Source: Paraconexibacter sp040581415
GTDB taxonomy: Bacteria > Actinomycetota > Thermoleophilia > Solirubrobacterales > Solirubrobacteraceae
Length of the DNA: 64,000 nucleotides
Assembly: GCF_040581415.1 (NCBI RefSeq)
Contig: NZ_CP114014.1
Location: 4,588,001-4,652,000 of the forward strand
Direction of reading: 5' to 3'
The notes beneath the pieces are model-generated. The model was not told where the DNA came from and did no database searches. It worked only from the letters and a program-made list of their open reading frames with translations. Shown one piece after another: positions 41,442 through 50,610 of the stretch. Made by a program: the position numbers and the translations under genes. Position 1 is the first letter of the stretch. Every line of letters starts with the position of its first letter.

Positions 41442-43184
41442 ATGCGCGGGCGACGCCAGCGACAGCGGACGGCCCTGCTGCTGCTGGTCGCCGCGCTGGC
41501 GGGGACGTTCGGCGCCGTCGGCCACGGGACGAGCCTCATGCGCCGTCCGGAGCTCGCCTCGGTCGACGCGCGGTTCGGGATCCGCGGGACGCAGGCGCCG
41601 CCGTCCGACGTGGTGGTCGTCGCGCTCGACGACGCGTCGATCGACCGCCTGGATCAGTCGGTGCCGATCCAGCGCCGGCTCCATGCCCGGGTGATCGACC
41701 GCCTCAGCCGTGCCGGCGCGAAGGTCATCGCCTACGACTTCGACTTCCTGACCCCGACGACGGCGCGGGACGACAACGCGCTGATCACGGCGCTGCGACG
41801 CGCGCGGGGGGTGATCCTGGCCGCCACGCAGATCACGGAGGACGGGGAGACCGACACCCTCGGCGGCGACGAGACGCGGGCGTACGCGCGGGTGACGGTC
41901 GCCACGCCGAACTTCCTGCCTCCCAACGCGCGTCGCGCCACGATCCGCCGCCTACCCCTGGACGTCCTCGGCGTGCCGAACTTCGCGGTGGCCGTGGCGC
42001 GGCGCGCAGGCGCGGCGATCCCCCGCGACGAGTTCGACGGCGACGGGATGTGGATCGACTTCCCGGGGCCCGAGGGCACGTTCACGACCCTGCCGTTCGC
42101 CGACGTCGTGGAGGGCCGGCGCGCGTGGTCCGCCGCGGCCGTCCGCGGCAAGGTCGTCATCGTCGGGGCGTCGGCGTCGGTCATCCAGGACGTCCGGAGC
42201 ACGCCCCTCGGCGACGGCGTCCCGGGCGCGGAGATCAACGCCGCCGCGGTGAGCACCCTCCTGCGCGGCGCCCCGCTCCGCGACGCCCCCGGCTGGCTGG
42301 CGGTCCTGTGGGTTCTCGGCCTCAGCACCCTCACCCCGCTGGCCGCCCTCCGGCTTCAGGCGCTGCGCTGGCTGCCCGTCCCGGTCGTCCTCGCCGCCGC
42401 CGGGGCGGTCGTCGCGCAGCTCGCGTTCGACGGCGGCCGCATCCTGCCCGTGGCGGCGCCGGGCGCGGCGCTGCTGTCCGCGCTGCTCGGCACCCTCGCC
42501 GTCGCGTACGCGACCGATCTGCGCGACCGCCGCCACCTCCGGGCCGCCTTCGCGCGCTACGTCCCGCCGTCGGTCGTCGACGAGGTCGTCGCCCAGGCGG
42601 GGGACGACCTGCGACTGGGCGGGGTTCGCCGCGAGGGGACCGTCCTGTTCTGCGACCTGCGGGGCTTCACGAGCGTCGCGGAGCACCTCGAACCCGAGGC
42701 CGTCGTCGCGCTGCTCAACGTCTACCTGTCGGAGATGAGCGCCGCGCTGCTGGACCACGGCGGCACGATCGTGTCGTTCATGGGCGACGGCATCATGGCG
42801 GTGTTCGGCGCGCCCCTCGTGCAGGAGGACCACGCCGACCGGGCGCTGCGCGCGGCCCGTGAGCTGCTGGGCCCGCGGCTGGACGCGTTCAACGCCGCCG
42901 CGGGGACCGCCGAGCCGATGCGCCTGGGCGTCGGCGTGTGCTCGGGGCCGGTGCTGTCGGGCAACGTGGGGTCCCAGCGCCGCGTGGAGTACACCGCGGT
43001 CGGCGACACGACGAACACGGCCGCGCGCCTGGAGCAGATGACGAAGGCCGCGGGCGTCCCGATCCTGATCGCCGACAGCACGCGGGCGCTGCTGCACGAC
43101 GAGCCGGCGGCGGGCCTGGAGCCCGTCGGGGACCTGGAGATCCGCGGCCGCCAGACGCGCCTCAAGGCCTGGACGCTCGCCTGA
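41442..43184 (+). CDS. Adenylate/guanylate cyclase with CHASE2 sensor
   Basis: 580 residues from ATG 41442. Residues about 30-290 are an extracytoplasmic CHASE2 domain (VVVVALDDASIDRL, AKVIAYDFDFL, VRGKVVIVGASASVI), then three transmembrane helices to about 365. The C-terminal class III cyclase has metal-binding Asp in VLFCDLRGFT and FMGDGIMAVFG, and the substrate/transition-state segment EYTAVGDTTNTAARLEQM with Asp, Asn and Arg in place. It should make cAMP in response to an external signal; cGMP cannot be excluded. Confidence 0.93.
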   Translation: MRGRRQRQRTALLLLVAALAGTFGAVGHGTSLMRRPELASVDARFGIRGTQAPPSDVVVVALDDASIDRLDQSVPIQRRLHARVIDRLSRAGAKVIAYDFDFLTPTTARDDNALITALRRARGVILAATQITEDGETDTLGGDETRAYARVTVATPNFLPPNARRATIRRLPLDVLGVPNFAVAVARRAGAAIPRDEFDGDGMWIDFPGPEGTFTTLPFADVVEGRRAWSAAAVRGKVVIVGASASVIQDVRSTPLGDGVPGAEINAAAVSTLLRGAPLRDAPGWLAVLWVLGLSTLTPLAALRLQALRWLPVPVVLAAAGAVVAQLAFDGGRILPVAAPGAALLSALLGTLAVAYATDLRDRRHLRAAFARYVPPSVVDEVVAQAGDDLRLGGVRREGTVLFCDLRGFTSVAEHLEPEAVVALLNVYLSEMSAALLDHGGTIVSFMGDGIMAVFGAPLVQEDHADRALRAARELLGPRLDAFNAAAGTAEPMRLGVGVCSGPVLSGNVGSQRRVEYTAVGDTTNTAARLEQMTKAAGVPILIADSTRALLHDEPAAGLEPVGDLEIRGRQTRLKAWTLA

Positions 43185-43203
43185 CCCACCCGCCCAGCCC
43201 GTT

Positions 43204-43246
43204 CGATGTGCCACCACGTGCGCCGGTGGCGTGTGGTGGCACATCG
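43204..43246. repeat. Palindrome B (14-bp perfect arms)
   Basis: CGATGTGCCACCAC (43204-43217) and GTGGTGGCACATCG (43233-43246) are exact complements, with a further CGCC/GGCG stem inside the loop. It lies between convergent genes, so it could act as a bidirectional terminator here. It is 42/46 identical to palindrome A, 15 kb away. Confidence 0.85.
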
Positions 43247-43262
43247 AGCGCCCCGCAGCGGG

Positions 43263-44156
43263 TCAGGCCAGGCCGATCCGCTGCAGGAACTCCACCTGGT
43301 CGGCCGCGATCCGCGCCGGCGCCTCGCCCAGGAACGGCTCGAAGTGGTCGTACGGGTAGCGGTGCAGCTCGCCGAGCGGCGCGTCCTTGGCCAGCCGCTC
43401 CACGGACGGCCCGTGGGTGCTGATGTCCCGCTCGCCGACGCCGACCCACAGGGGGGCGCGGACGTGCCGCGCCTGCGCGACCGGGCGCTCCAGCCCCACC
43501 GTCACGAACAGCCCGGGCGAGATCTCGTTGCGCCACGGCGACCCCTCGGGCACCGCGGCGGCGAACCCGTCCGCCTCGCCCGGGAGCGTCATCGCGGCGC
43601 GCGACCCGGGCGGCCCGGTCACCGGGATCAGGTTGTGCGAGCCGGCGAGGTCGCGCAGCGCCCGCGGCAGGATCCACGCGATCAGCGACGGCGGGGTGGC
43701 CAGCACCCGCTGCGGGCCGTCGACGAACGGGCACAGCACCAGGCCGGCGGCGACGTCGGCGCGGTGGATGAGCTGCCGGACGACGTGCCCGCCGGAGAAC
43801 GAGTAGCCCCACAGGACGATGCGCGCCGGGTCCACGCCCTCCAGCGTGCGCGCGTGCGCGACCACGTTCGCCCAGTCCGCCCGCTGCTCGGCGGCCCGGA
43901 AGCGCTGGCGCGGCCGCGGCGGTCCGGAGTCCCCCAGGTGGCGGTGGTCGAACAGCAGCACGTGCAACCCGGCGGCGGCGAACGCCTCCGCGAAGGCCGG
44001 CAGCCCGTCGTGGCGCGTCAGGCTGAACCCGTGCGCCATGACGACGCAGCCCGCCCGTGCGCCCGCGCCCGCGGCACCGCTGGGCCGGTACCACCAGGCG
44101 GCGACCTCCCCGATCCGGATGTCCTCCCGCCGGGCGGGCGTGTCCACGACGCTCAT
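43263..44156 (-). CDS. Alpha/beta hydrolase
   Basis: 297 residues from ATG 44156; an upstream in-frame start at 44180 is less likely. Alpha/beta-fold motifs: CVVMAHGFSLTRHDGL (oxyanion loop), FDHRHLGDSG, nucleophile WGYSFSGGH (G-x-S-x-G), the acid in GVGERDISTHG, and the His in YPYDHFEPF. It resembles cytoplasmic hydrolases related to xylan-esterase/DUF1749-like families; the substrate is unknown. It converges on the cyclase gene with palindrome B between. Confidence 0.88.
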   Translation of the reverse strand: MSVVDTPARREDIRIGEVAAWWYRPSGAAGAGARAGCVVMAHGFSLTRHDGLPAFAEAFAAAGLHVLLFDHRHLGDSGPPRPRQRFRAAEQRADWANVVAHARTLEGVDPARIVLWGYSFSGGHVVRQLIHRADVAAGLVLCPFVDGPQRVLATPPSLIAWILPRALRDLAGSHNLIPVTGPPGSRAAMTLPGEADGFAAAVPEGSPWRNEISPGLFVTVGLERPVAQARHVRAPLWVGVGERDISTHGPSVERLAKDAPLGELHRYPYDHFEPFLGEAPARIAADQVEFLQRIGLA

Positions 44157-44197
44157 GCGGTCAGGAAAGCACACCGCCACGGCGACGGACGCGGCGT

Positions 44198-44240
44198 CGA
44201 TGTGCCACCAGGCGCCACATCGGTACCTGGTGGCACATCG
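44198..44240. repeat. Palindrome C (15-bp perfect arms)
   Basis: CGATGTGCCACCAGG (44198-44212) and CCTGGTGGCACATCG (44226-44240) are exact complements around CGCCACATCGGTA. It is the same family as A and B, here between divergent genes (hydrolase and desaturase), where a terminator would not be expected. Confidence 0.85.
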
Positions 44241-44325
44241 AGCACCGCTTTCGGGTTATCCCCACCCCGACCGGTGGCGACCCTGAACGACAGGGGCGCC
44301 GAGGTATGGCAGCCTCCCGGCCACG

Positions 44326-45288
44326 ATGGCGACGACTCCTGCCCAGGCGCAGCCCCGACTCGACGACGACGGACCCACCCCGGAGGAGATCCGCGACCCG
44401 GTCCTGGTGAACCTCGACCGCGCGATCACGGCGGTCATCACGGTCGTCCCGCTGGCGCTGCTGGTCTTCGGCGCGGTCCAAGCCTGGAACGACACGCTGC
44501 ACCTGCGCGACCTGATCATCCTCGCGGTGCTCTACGTCCCCACCGCTCTCGGGGTGACCGTGGGCTTCCACCGCCTGCTGACCCACCGCGCGTTCAAGAC
44601 CTCCCCCTTCATGCGCGGGCTGCTCGCCGTGCTCGGGACGATGGCCGTCGAGGGCCCGGTCATCAACTGGGTCGCCGACCACCGCAAGCACCACATCTAC
44701 ACCGACCGCCTCGGCGACCCGCACTCGCCCCACGTGGACCACGGCCACGGCGTCAAGGGCGCCATCCGCGGCCTGCTCCACGCCCACGTCGCGTGGCTCT
44801 TCATCCACGACCAGCGCGCCGCCCGCGAGCGCTTCGCCCGCGACCTCATCGCCGACCCGGTCGTGAACTTCGTCGACAAGACCTTCATCTTCTGGTCGCT
44901 GCTCGGCCTGGCGATCCCGTTCGGCCTCGGCTACGCCTTCGGCGGGACCGTCGACGCGGGCCTCACCGCGATGCTGTGGGGCGGCGCCGTGCGCATCCTC
45001 CTGCTGCACCACGTCACCTACTCGATCAACAGCCTCTGCCACTTCTTCGGCCGCAAGCGGTTCGAGACCGGGGACGAGTCGCGCAACCTCGCCTGGCTCG
45101 CACCGTTCAGCATGGGCGAGGCCTGGCACAACAACCACCACGCCTTCCCGACCTCGGCGTACCACGGCCTCGGGCGGCGCGAGCTCGACGTCTCCGGGCT
45201 GGTCATCAGCGGCCTCGAGAAGGCCGGGCTGATCTGGGACGTGCAGAAGCCGAGCGAGGAGCGGCAGGCCGCCAAGGCCGTCGCTTGA
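44326..45288 (+). CDS. Acyl-CoA desaturase (membrane fatty acid desaturase)
   Basis: 320 residues from ATG 44326. Three histidine boxes for the di-iron site are present in order: HRLLTH, DHRKHH and HNNHH (in GEAWHNNHHAF). Four transmembrane helices, including ITAVITVVPLALLVFGAVQAW and GLLAVLGTMAVEGPVI. It would introduce a delta-9-type double bond into fatty acyl-CoA at the cytoplasmic membrane face with electrons from ferredoxin or a reductase. A two-component system follows 71 bp downstream and might relate to membrane state; that link is inference. Confidence 0.94.
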   Translation: MATTPAQAQPRLDDDGPTPEEIRDPVLVNLDRAITAVITVVPLALLVFGAVQAWNDTLHLRDLIILAVLYVPTALGVTVGFHRLLTHRAFKTSPFMRGLLAVLGTMAVEGPVINWVADHRKHHIYTDRLGDPHSPHVDHGHGVKGAIRGLLHAHVAWLFIHDQRAARERFARDLIADPVVNFVDKTFIFWSLLGLAIPFGLGYAFGGTVDAGLTAMLWGGAVRILLLHHVTYSINSLCHFFGRKRFETGDESRNLAWLAPFSMGEAWHNNHHAFPTSAYHGLGRRELDVSGLVISGLEKAGLIWDVQKPSEERQAAKAVA

Positions 45289-45359
45289 TCGCGCGGCGCC
45301 GGCCGGCGCCGCCCGCGGGCCTCGCGTCCCGCCCGCGCCGCTCTGCGACCATGAGGTGA

Positions 45360-46466
45360 ATGAGCGACCACCCGTGGCGTTCCGTGCCCCCGGTCCCGAG
45401 CGTCGTCCCGCTCCGGCGCTGGGTCGCGGCGCAGGCCGACGGCCTCTCGCGCACGGAGTTCGCCCGCCTGGTCGCCCACCGCGCCGCGCTCCTCGGCGCC
45501 GCGTTGCTGCTGGTGCTCTGGGCGATGACGGGACAGGGGACGTTCTGGCCCGGGTGGGCGTGGCTGGGGCTGGTGGCGCCCGTCCTGCTGGACGTGTCGT
45601 TCCGCTGGCCGCGTCGCTTCCAGACGGACGCCTCGCGGCGGGTCGCGCTCGTCTGGTCCCTGATCCTGACCGCCACGCTCGTGCTGCTGGCGGTCTGGCT
45701 GCTGGCGAACACGATCTCCGGCGTGAAGGGCTTCTGGCCGGAGTGGCCCCTGTTCGGCCTCGCGACGTTCGGCGTCTTCTACTCGTTCCTCACGCTCCAC
45801 GACCGCGTCCTCATCGCGCAGGGACGGCGGACGCTCCGCGCCCGGATCGACCTGCTCTCGCGGACCCGGCGCCAGGCGATCGACGCGCAGGCCGCCGAGC
45901 TGCGGCGCATCGAGCGCGACCTCCACGACGGTGCGCAGGCGCGCCTCGTCGCGCTGACGCTGCACCTGGGCCGCGCCGAGATGCGCCTCGACGAGCAGCC
46001 CGAGGTCCAGGCGCTGATTCACGACGCGCAGCGCGAGGCGCACCAGGCGATCGCCGAGCTGCGCGACCTGGCCCGCGGGATCGTGCCGCCGCTGCTCGCC
46101 GACCGCGGCCTGGTCGCGGCGGTGCGATCGCTGGCCGCGCGCTCCCCGCTGGGGACCGAGGTCATCGCCGAGACCAGCCGCGCCATCGCCCCGGCGGTCG
46201 AGAACGCCGCCTACTTCGTGATCGCCGAGGCCATCACCAACACGGCCAAGCACTCGGGTGCGGATCGCAGCTGGGTCCGCCTGCGCGAGGACAGCCGCGC
46301 GCTCCTGGTCGAGGTCGGGGACGACGGCCGCGGCGGCGCCGACCCGGCCGGCTCGGGGCTCGCCGGGCTGCGGGCGCGGGTCGAGGCGCTCGACGGCACC
46401 CTGTCCGTGCGCAGCCCGCCCGGCGGCGGCACGACGCTGGAGGTCCGCCTGCCGTGCGCGTCGTGA
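45360..46466 (+). CDS. NarL-type sensor histidine kinase
   Basis: 368 residues from ATG 45360. Four hydrophobic segments lie in residues about 40-150 (for example LLGAALLLVLWAMTG and LVWSLILTATLVLLAVWLL). A HisKA_3 dimerisation domain with the phosphoacceptor His in RRIERDLHDGAQARLV near 192 follows. Then a HATPase domain with N-box ITNTAKHSG, GDDGRGG and SGLAGLRARV. The stop overlaps the response-regulator start by 13 bases, so expression is coupled. The stimulus is unknown; the short extracytoplasmic loops suggest a membrane cue. Confidence 0.94.
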   Translation: MSDHPWRSVPPVPSVVPLRRWVAAQADGLSRTEFARLVAHRAALLGAALLLVLWAMTGQGTFWPGWAWLGLVAPVLLDVSFRWPRRFQTDASRRVALVWSLILTATLVLLAVWLLANTISGVKGFWPEWPLFGLATFGVFYSFLTLHDRVLIAQGRRTLRARIDLLSRTRRQAIDAQAAELRRIERDLHDGAQARLVALTLHLGRAEMRLDEQPEVQALIHDAQREAHQAIAELRDLARGIVPPLLADRGLVAAVRSLAARSPLGTEVIAETSRAIAPAVENAAYFVIAEAITNTAKHSGADRSWVRLREDSRALLVEVGDDGRGGADPAGSGLAGLRARVEALDGTLSVRSPPGGGTTLEVRLPCAS

Positions 46467-47110
46467 TCGCGGAGGATCTGGCGCTGCTGCGGGAGGGCAT
46501 CGTCGCCCTGCTGCGCGAGAACGACATCGAGGTGGTGGCCCAGGTCGACGACGGTCCCGGCCTGCTGCGGGCGATCGCCGGGCACGCCCCGGACCTGGCG
46601 ATCGTCGACGTCCGCCTGCCGCCCTCGTTCAGCGACGAGGGCCTGCGCGCCGCGATCGAGGCCCGTCGCCGCCAGCCGGACCTGAGCGTCCTCGTCCTCT
46701 CCCAGTACGTGGAGACCGCGTACGCCGGCGAGCTGATCCAGAACGGCAGCGCCGGCATCGGATACCTGCTGAAGGAGCGGATCGGGGACGTCCGGGCGTT
46801 CCTGGACGCGGTCCGCCAGGTCGCGGGGGGCGGGACGGTCCTCGACCGGCAGGTGGTCTCCCAGATGCTGGCCCCCCACCAGCGCGGCGCCGAAGGGCTG
46901 CAGCGCCTGACCCCGCGGGAGCACGACGTGCTGCAGCTGATCGCCGAAGGCCGGTCGAACGCGGCGATCGCCGACGCGCTGGTCGTGACCCCCGGGGCGG
47001 TCGAGAAGCACATCACGTCGATCTTCGGGAAGCTCGACCTGCCGGCGGCGGGCGACGACCACCGCCGGGTCCTCGCCGTCCTGGCCTACCTGAGGATCAC
47101 CTCCCCCTGA
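46454..47110 (+). CDS. NarL/LuxR-type response regulator
   Basis: 218 residues from GTG 46454. Receiver domain: VVIAEDLALLREG with the acidic pocket, phospho-Asp in AIVDVRLPP near residue 52, and GYLLKERI with the conserved Lys. LuxR-type HTH at about 150-195 (LTPREHDVLQLIAEGRSNAAIADAL ... VEKHITSIFGKL). It binds DNA as a dimer when phosphorylated by the kinase encoded just upstream. Targets are unknown. Confidence 0.94.
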   Translation: MRVVIAEDLALLREGIVALLRENDIEVVAQVDDGPGLLRAIAGHAPDLAIVDVRLPPSFSDEGLRAAIEARRRQPDLSVLVLSQYVETAYAGELIQNGSAGIGYLLKERIGDVRAFLDAVRQVAGGGTVLDRQVVSQMLAPHQRGAEGLQRLTPREHDVLQLIAEGRSNAAIADALVVTPGAVEKHITSIFGKLDLPAAGDDHRRVLAVLAYLRITSP

Positions 47111-47130
47111 CCGACGGCCCCGGCGCGGCC

Positions 47131-47177
47131 GGGTGGCAGCACCCCGTCGCGGCCGACGGGACCACGCACTGCCACCC
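47131..47177. repeat. Palindrome D (GGGTGGCAG...CTGCCACCC)
   Basis: Nine-base arms at 47131-47139 and 47169-47177, with an inner CCCGTCG/CGACGGG stem at 47143-47149 and 47154-47160. Twenty-one bases after the response-regulator stop, it could end that operon. Paired with palindrome E. Confidence 0.7.
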
Positions 47178-47193
47178 TCGCCCGCCACCACGC

Positions 47194-47240
47194 GGGTGGC
47201 AGTACCTCCTCGCGGGTGGCGGGACCCCGTACTGCCACCC
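47194..47240. repeat. Palindrome E (GGGTGGCAGTAC...GTACTGCCACCC)
   Basis: Perfect 12-base arms at 47194-47205 and 47229-47240. It is a tandem relative of palindrome D 16 bases away and shares GTGGCAG/CTGCCAC arms with the hairpin at 20081-20123. Confidence 0.75.
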
Positions 47241-47291
47241 CGGACCACGTCATCCCGCGCCACGACTGCGTATCGTCCGCCGCCCCGCCTG

Positions 47292-48599
47292 ATGCCGCCC
47301 CTCCCCCGCCAGCCTCGTCCGCGCCGCCGCCCCCTGCGCCGCCCGAAGGCCGATCCGAGCCCCGGTCCCGAGGCCACGCCGGACGCGACGGACACGCCGG
47401 ACCTCCCGGACGCGGCGCCCCCGGTCGTCCCCGACCCCCCGGAAGCGATAGCGGAAGCGGGCCTGGAAGCGGCAGCGGAAGCGGGCCCGGCAGCGGAAGC
47501 GGGCCCGGACGTCGACCAGCCGGCGCCGCCACCGGCCGCCGTCCCGCGTCCCCTCGCCCTGGCCACCGCGGCTGCGGTCGCCCTCGTCGTCGCGCTCTAC
47601 GGCCTGACCCTCGTCGTCGGCGGCCAGGACGACGACAGCACCGCCGCCGCGCAGACGAAGACCGAGAAGCGGGCGTCCAAGCCGCTCGTCCGGACCGGGC
47701 CGCCAGTCCCCTCGCCGCTCACCCAGGAGCCGTGCTTCGGCGCCGTCGCGCACGACCCCACCAACCCGTGCCGCAACCCGAAGCTCCGGCTGGCCGTTCA
47801 CCCCACGCCGGCGCAGTCGGCCGACGAGCCGAACGCCGCGTGTGTCCCGGTCGGTCAGAAGGGCGTGCTGCTCCCGTGCGAGTTCGGGCTCCCCGAGGAC
47901 GAGGCCAAGCAGACCTTCGCGCTGATCGGGGACAGCCACGCGTCGCACTGGCGCGCCGCGATGGAGCGCGTCGCCCAGACCAAGGGCTGGCGTGGCGTCT
48001 CCATCACCCGGTCCAGCTGCCCGTTCACGACCGCGACGGCGCTGCTCTCCAATCCCGCGACCCAGCAGTGCGCGGACTGGAACCACGCCACCTACGAGTG
48101 GCTGAGGACCCATCCGGAGGTCAGCACGGTCTTCGTCTCGCAGCACAGCGGCGGCTCCGTCCTGCGGCTGAAGGGCCAGACGCCCGAGGAGGTCCAGGTC
48201 GCCGGGTACGTCGAGCGGTGGAGCAAGCTGCCCCCGAGCGTCAAGCGGATCTTCGTCATCCGCGACACCCCGAGGAACTCGCGCAACACCGCGTCCTGCG
48301 TCGCCAAGGCGATCCGGGACCGCAAGCAGGCCGCGATCGCCTGTGCGCTCCCGCGGCGGTACGCGGTCCGGCCCGACCCGGCCGTCTCGGCCGCGCGCCG
48401 CATGGCCGGCTCCCGGGTGCACCTGATCGACTTGACCCGCTACCTGTGCAGCCCGCGCCTGTGCCAGCCGGTCATCGGCGGCGCGCTCGTCCACAAGGAC
48501 AGCGACCACCTCACGCAGACCTTCGCCGCCACCGCCGCGCCGTTCTTCGTCGCCCGCATCGACGACGTCGTCGGCGCGGACGGCCCGCCGCTCTGGTGA
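47292..48599 (+). CDS. Membrane-anchored SGNH-domain protein
   Basis: 435 residues from ATG 47292. A Pro/Arg/Glu/Ala-rich cytoplasmic head of about 83 residues is followed by one transmembrane helix (LALATAAAVALVVALYGLTLVV). The extracytoplasmic part has the SGNH-hydrolase block I TFALIGDSHASHW near 213 and block V DSDHLTQTFA, as in the C-terminal SGNH domain of OafA-type acyltransferases. Four conserved Cys are spread through it. Here the domain stands alone without the membrane acyltransferase. It may deacetylate or acetylate a surface glycan. Paralogous to the protein at 54283-55335. Confidence 0.85.
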   Translation: MPPLPRQPRPRRRPLRRPKADPSPGPEATPDATDTPDLPDAAPPVVPDPPEAIAEAGLEAAAEAGPAAEAGPDVDQPAPPPAAVPRPLALATAAAVALVVALYGLTLVVGGQDDDSTAAAQTKTEKRASKPLVRTGPPVPSPLTQEPCFGAVAHDPTNPCRNPKLRLAVHPTPAQSADEPNAACVPVGQKGVLLPCEFGLPEDEAKQTFALIGDSHASHWRAAMERVAQTKGWRGVSITRSSCPFTTATALLSNPATQQCADWNHATYEWLRTHPEVSTVFVSQHSGGSVLRLKGQTPEEVQVAGYVERWSKLPPSVKRIFVIRDTPRNSRNTASCVAKAIRDRKQAAIACALPRRYAVRPDPAVSAARRMAGSRVHLIDLTRYLCSPRLCQPVIGGALVHKDSDHLTQTFAATAAPFFVARIDDVVGADGPPLW

Positions 48600-48627
48600 C
48601 CGGCGGGCAGGCCGGCCTGAGAGTCCC

Positions 48628-50457
48628 TCAGCGCGGCGCGCAGGTCAGGTAGCGCCGCGTCTCCCGGATCGTCTTCCCGGACCGCGTCCGGGCCTCGACC
48701 CGCACGGTCACGGTGCCCTTCTTCAGCCCCCGCAGGTCGATTCGGGCGGTGGTGCGGGCGCCGCGCACGGTCTTGACCTGCCGGCCGTTCACGAACACCT
48801 TCGCGCTCTTCAGCCGCTGGCCCTTCGGCTGGCGCAGCCGGATCGTGAACGAGCGCCGGCTGACGCACGAGCCCTGCGACGGCAGCCCGAGCGTGCTGCC
48901 CTTGCTGTCGAAGACCTGCGCCGCCTTCGACAGCCGCAGCGAGTAGAAGCCGCTGTTGCCGTCGGAGTACCAGATCTCGTTGCGGCTCGGGACGAACGAC
49001 GGCCGCGACATCGCGAAGTTCGAGCGGAACAGCGGCAGCGGCGTGCCGCCGAGGTTGGAGATCGGCGCGACGAAGTAGGCGATCTCCTTCGGGTTGTACG
49101 GGTCGCGGATGTCGAACACGCGCAGGCCCGAGGCGATGAACGAGCACGCGACGATGCCGGGGTCGACCTCGCGGGGGACGCCGCAGTAGTGCCCCGCGTA
49201 GCCCTGCACCGGCAGCGGCGCGCCCGGGTCCTGCGCGATGGCGGCGCGGTTCTCGGGCTGGTTGACCGCGAGCCGCAGGTTCGAGATCACCTTCGGCCGC
49301 GTGTCGTCGCTGATGTCGATGATGCGCCCTGCCCCGACGTTGACCCCGTTGGACGCGATGTTGTTGTTCGCGTCCTTGGAGTACTCGTCGATCTCGAGGA
49401 GCATCTTCTTGCCGCCGATCGTGACCGGCATCGCGTTCTGCGGGATCGTCATCGACTTCCACTGCAGCCGCGAGACCACCGGCACCTGCGGGTTCGGCTT
49501 CCTGGCCTGGATCTCGGAGGTGTCGAGCACGACCAGCCCGTCCCCGGTCCCGGCGACGTACATGCGGTTGCCGTCGGCGCTCAGCGAGACGCCGTGGGCG
49601 TCGTAGGCCCCGGTCCACAGCTGGGCCGGGACCTTCGGGTTCGTCACGTCGATGGCGACGAGCGTGTTCGTGCCGGGGGACGTGGCGTAGAACGTCCGGC
49701 CGTCGAGCGCGAACCCGCTCTCGTGGCCGAAGATGCCGACCGGGGAGCTGGACTGCAGCTCGGGGAACCGGCAGTCCTTGCTCACGTCGTAGATGTCGAC
49801 GATGCCGGGGCCGAATGCGGGGTTGCCGAAGACGGCCGCCAGCAGGCCGCGCTTGGCGTTGACCACCAGCGACTCGTGCGGGGACTGCATCGCGAGCGTG
49901 ACCAGCGTCGCGGTGCGCTTCGGGTTGGCCGGGTCGCTCATGTCGAGGACGGCGGTCCCGGTCGCCTTCGTGTCCAGGAGCGCCGACACCGCGTTGGTCG
50001 GGAACAGGAGCGTCGTGTCGTAGTAGGCGCAGTCGTGGCCGGCGGCGTCGGTGTAGCGCTCGACCTTGAAGCCGCCCGCCGTCCCCTCGTGGCCCAGCTG
50101 GGTGACGTTGCACTGGTAGCCCTTGGGGTCCGCGTCGGCCGGGACGCGGCCCTGCATGTAGGGGGACGGGCGGGACGCGGAATCGCACGTCGCCGCGGGT
50201 GTCGCGGTCAGCGGCGGCTCGTCGCGGAACGGCGCGACCGCCCGGAACGTGCGGTTGGCGCTGTCGGCAGCGACCGTCGCGTCGCCGCCGCGGGCGCGCA
50301 GGTCGGCCTCGGGCCGGACCTCGGACCCCGGCATCGCCGCGGCCGGTCGCCCGGCCCCGGGCGACGTCGCGGCGGCCGTCGTCGCGCCCGCCGGTGCGGC
50401 ACCCATCAGCATCAGGACGGCGACAAGCGCGGCCCCCGGCCCGAACCCTCGTCCCAT
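48628..50457 (-). CDS. Secreted LVIVD-repeat beta-propeller protein
   Basis: 609 residues from ATG 50457 with a signal peptide (LVAVLMLMGAAPAGA). Residues about 110-510 contain repeated blades of the LVIVD type, for example TAVLDMSDPANPKRTATLV, GIVDIYDVSKDC, LVAIDVTNPKVPAQLW, RVFDIRDPYNPKEIAYF. These are surface proteins of uncertain function in many bacteria. From about residue 530 a Cys-bracketed beta module (CVSRRSFTI ... RRYLTCAPR) follows, like that of the CalB-like lipase. Confidence 0.85.
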   Translation of the reverse strand: MGRGFGPGAALVAVLMLMGAAPAGATTAAATSPGAGRPAAAMPGSEVRPEADLRARGGDATVAADSANRTFRAVAPFRDEPPLTATPAATCDSASRPSPYMQGRVPADADPKGYQCNVTQLGHEGTAGGFKVERYTDAAGHDCAYYDTTLLFPTNAVSALLDTKATGTAVLDMSDPANPKRTATLVTLAMQSPHESLVVNAKRGLLAAVFGNPAFGPGIVDIYDVSKDCRFPELQSSSPVGIFGHESGFALDGRTFYATSPGTNTLVAIDVTNPKVPAQLWTGAYDAHGVSLSADGNRMYVAGTGDGLVVLDTSEIQARKPNPQVPVVSRLQWKSMTIPQNAMPVTIGGKKMLLEIDEYSKDANNNIASNGVNVGAGRIIDISDDTRPKVISNLRLAVNQPENRAAIAQDPGAPLPVQGYAGHYCGVPREVDPGIVACSFIASGLRVFDIRDPYNPKEIAYFVAPISNLGGTPLPLFRSNFAMSRPSFVPSRNEIWYSDGNSGFYSLRLSKAAQVFDSKGSTLGLPSQGSCVSRRSFTIRLRQPKGQRLKSAKVFVNGRQVKTVRGARTTARIDLRGLKKGTVTVRVEARTRSGKTIRETRRYLTCAPR

Positions 50458-50610
50458 GCGCGCGAGCCTACCGGCCTGGCGAACGTTCGTGTTCACATCA
50501 CGGACCGATGTTCGAGTCGCCGCGGCGGTCGGACTGCCCCCACCGAGCCGGCATCGCGCCGGAAAGCTGTTGGCTAGGGGATCCGTCGGTTCGCGCATAT
50601 GGTTCGCGCC

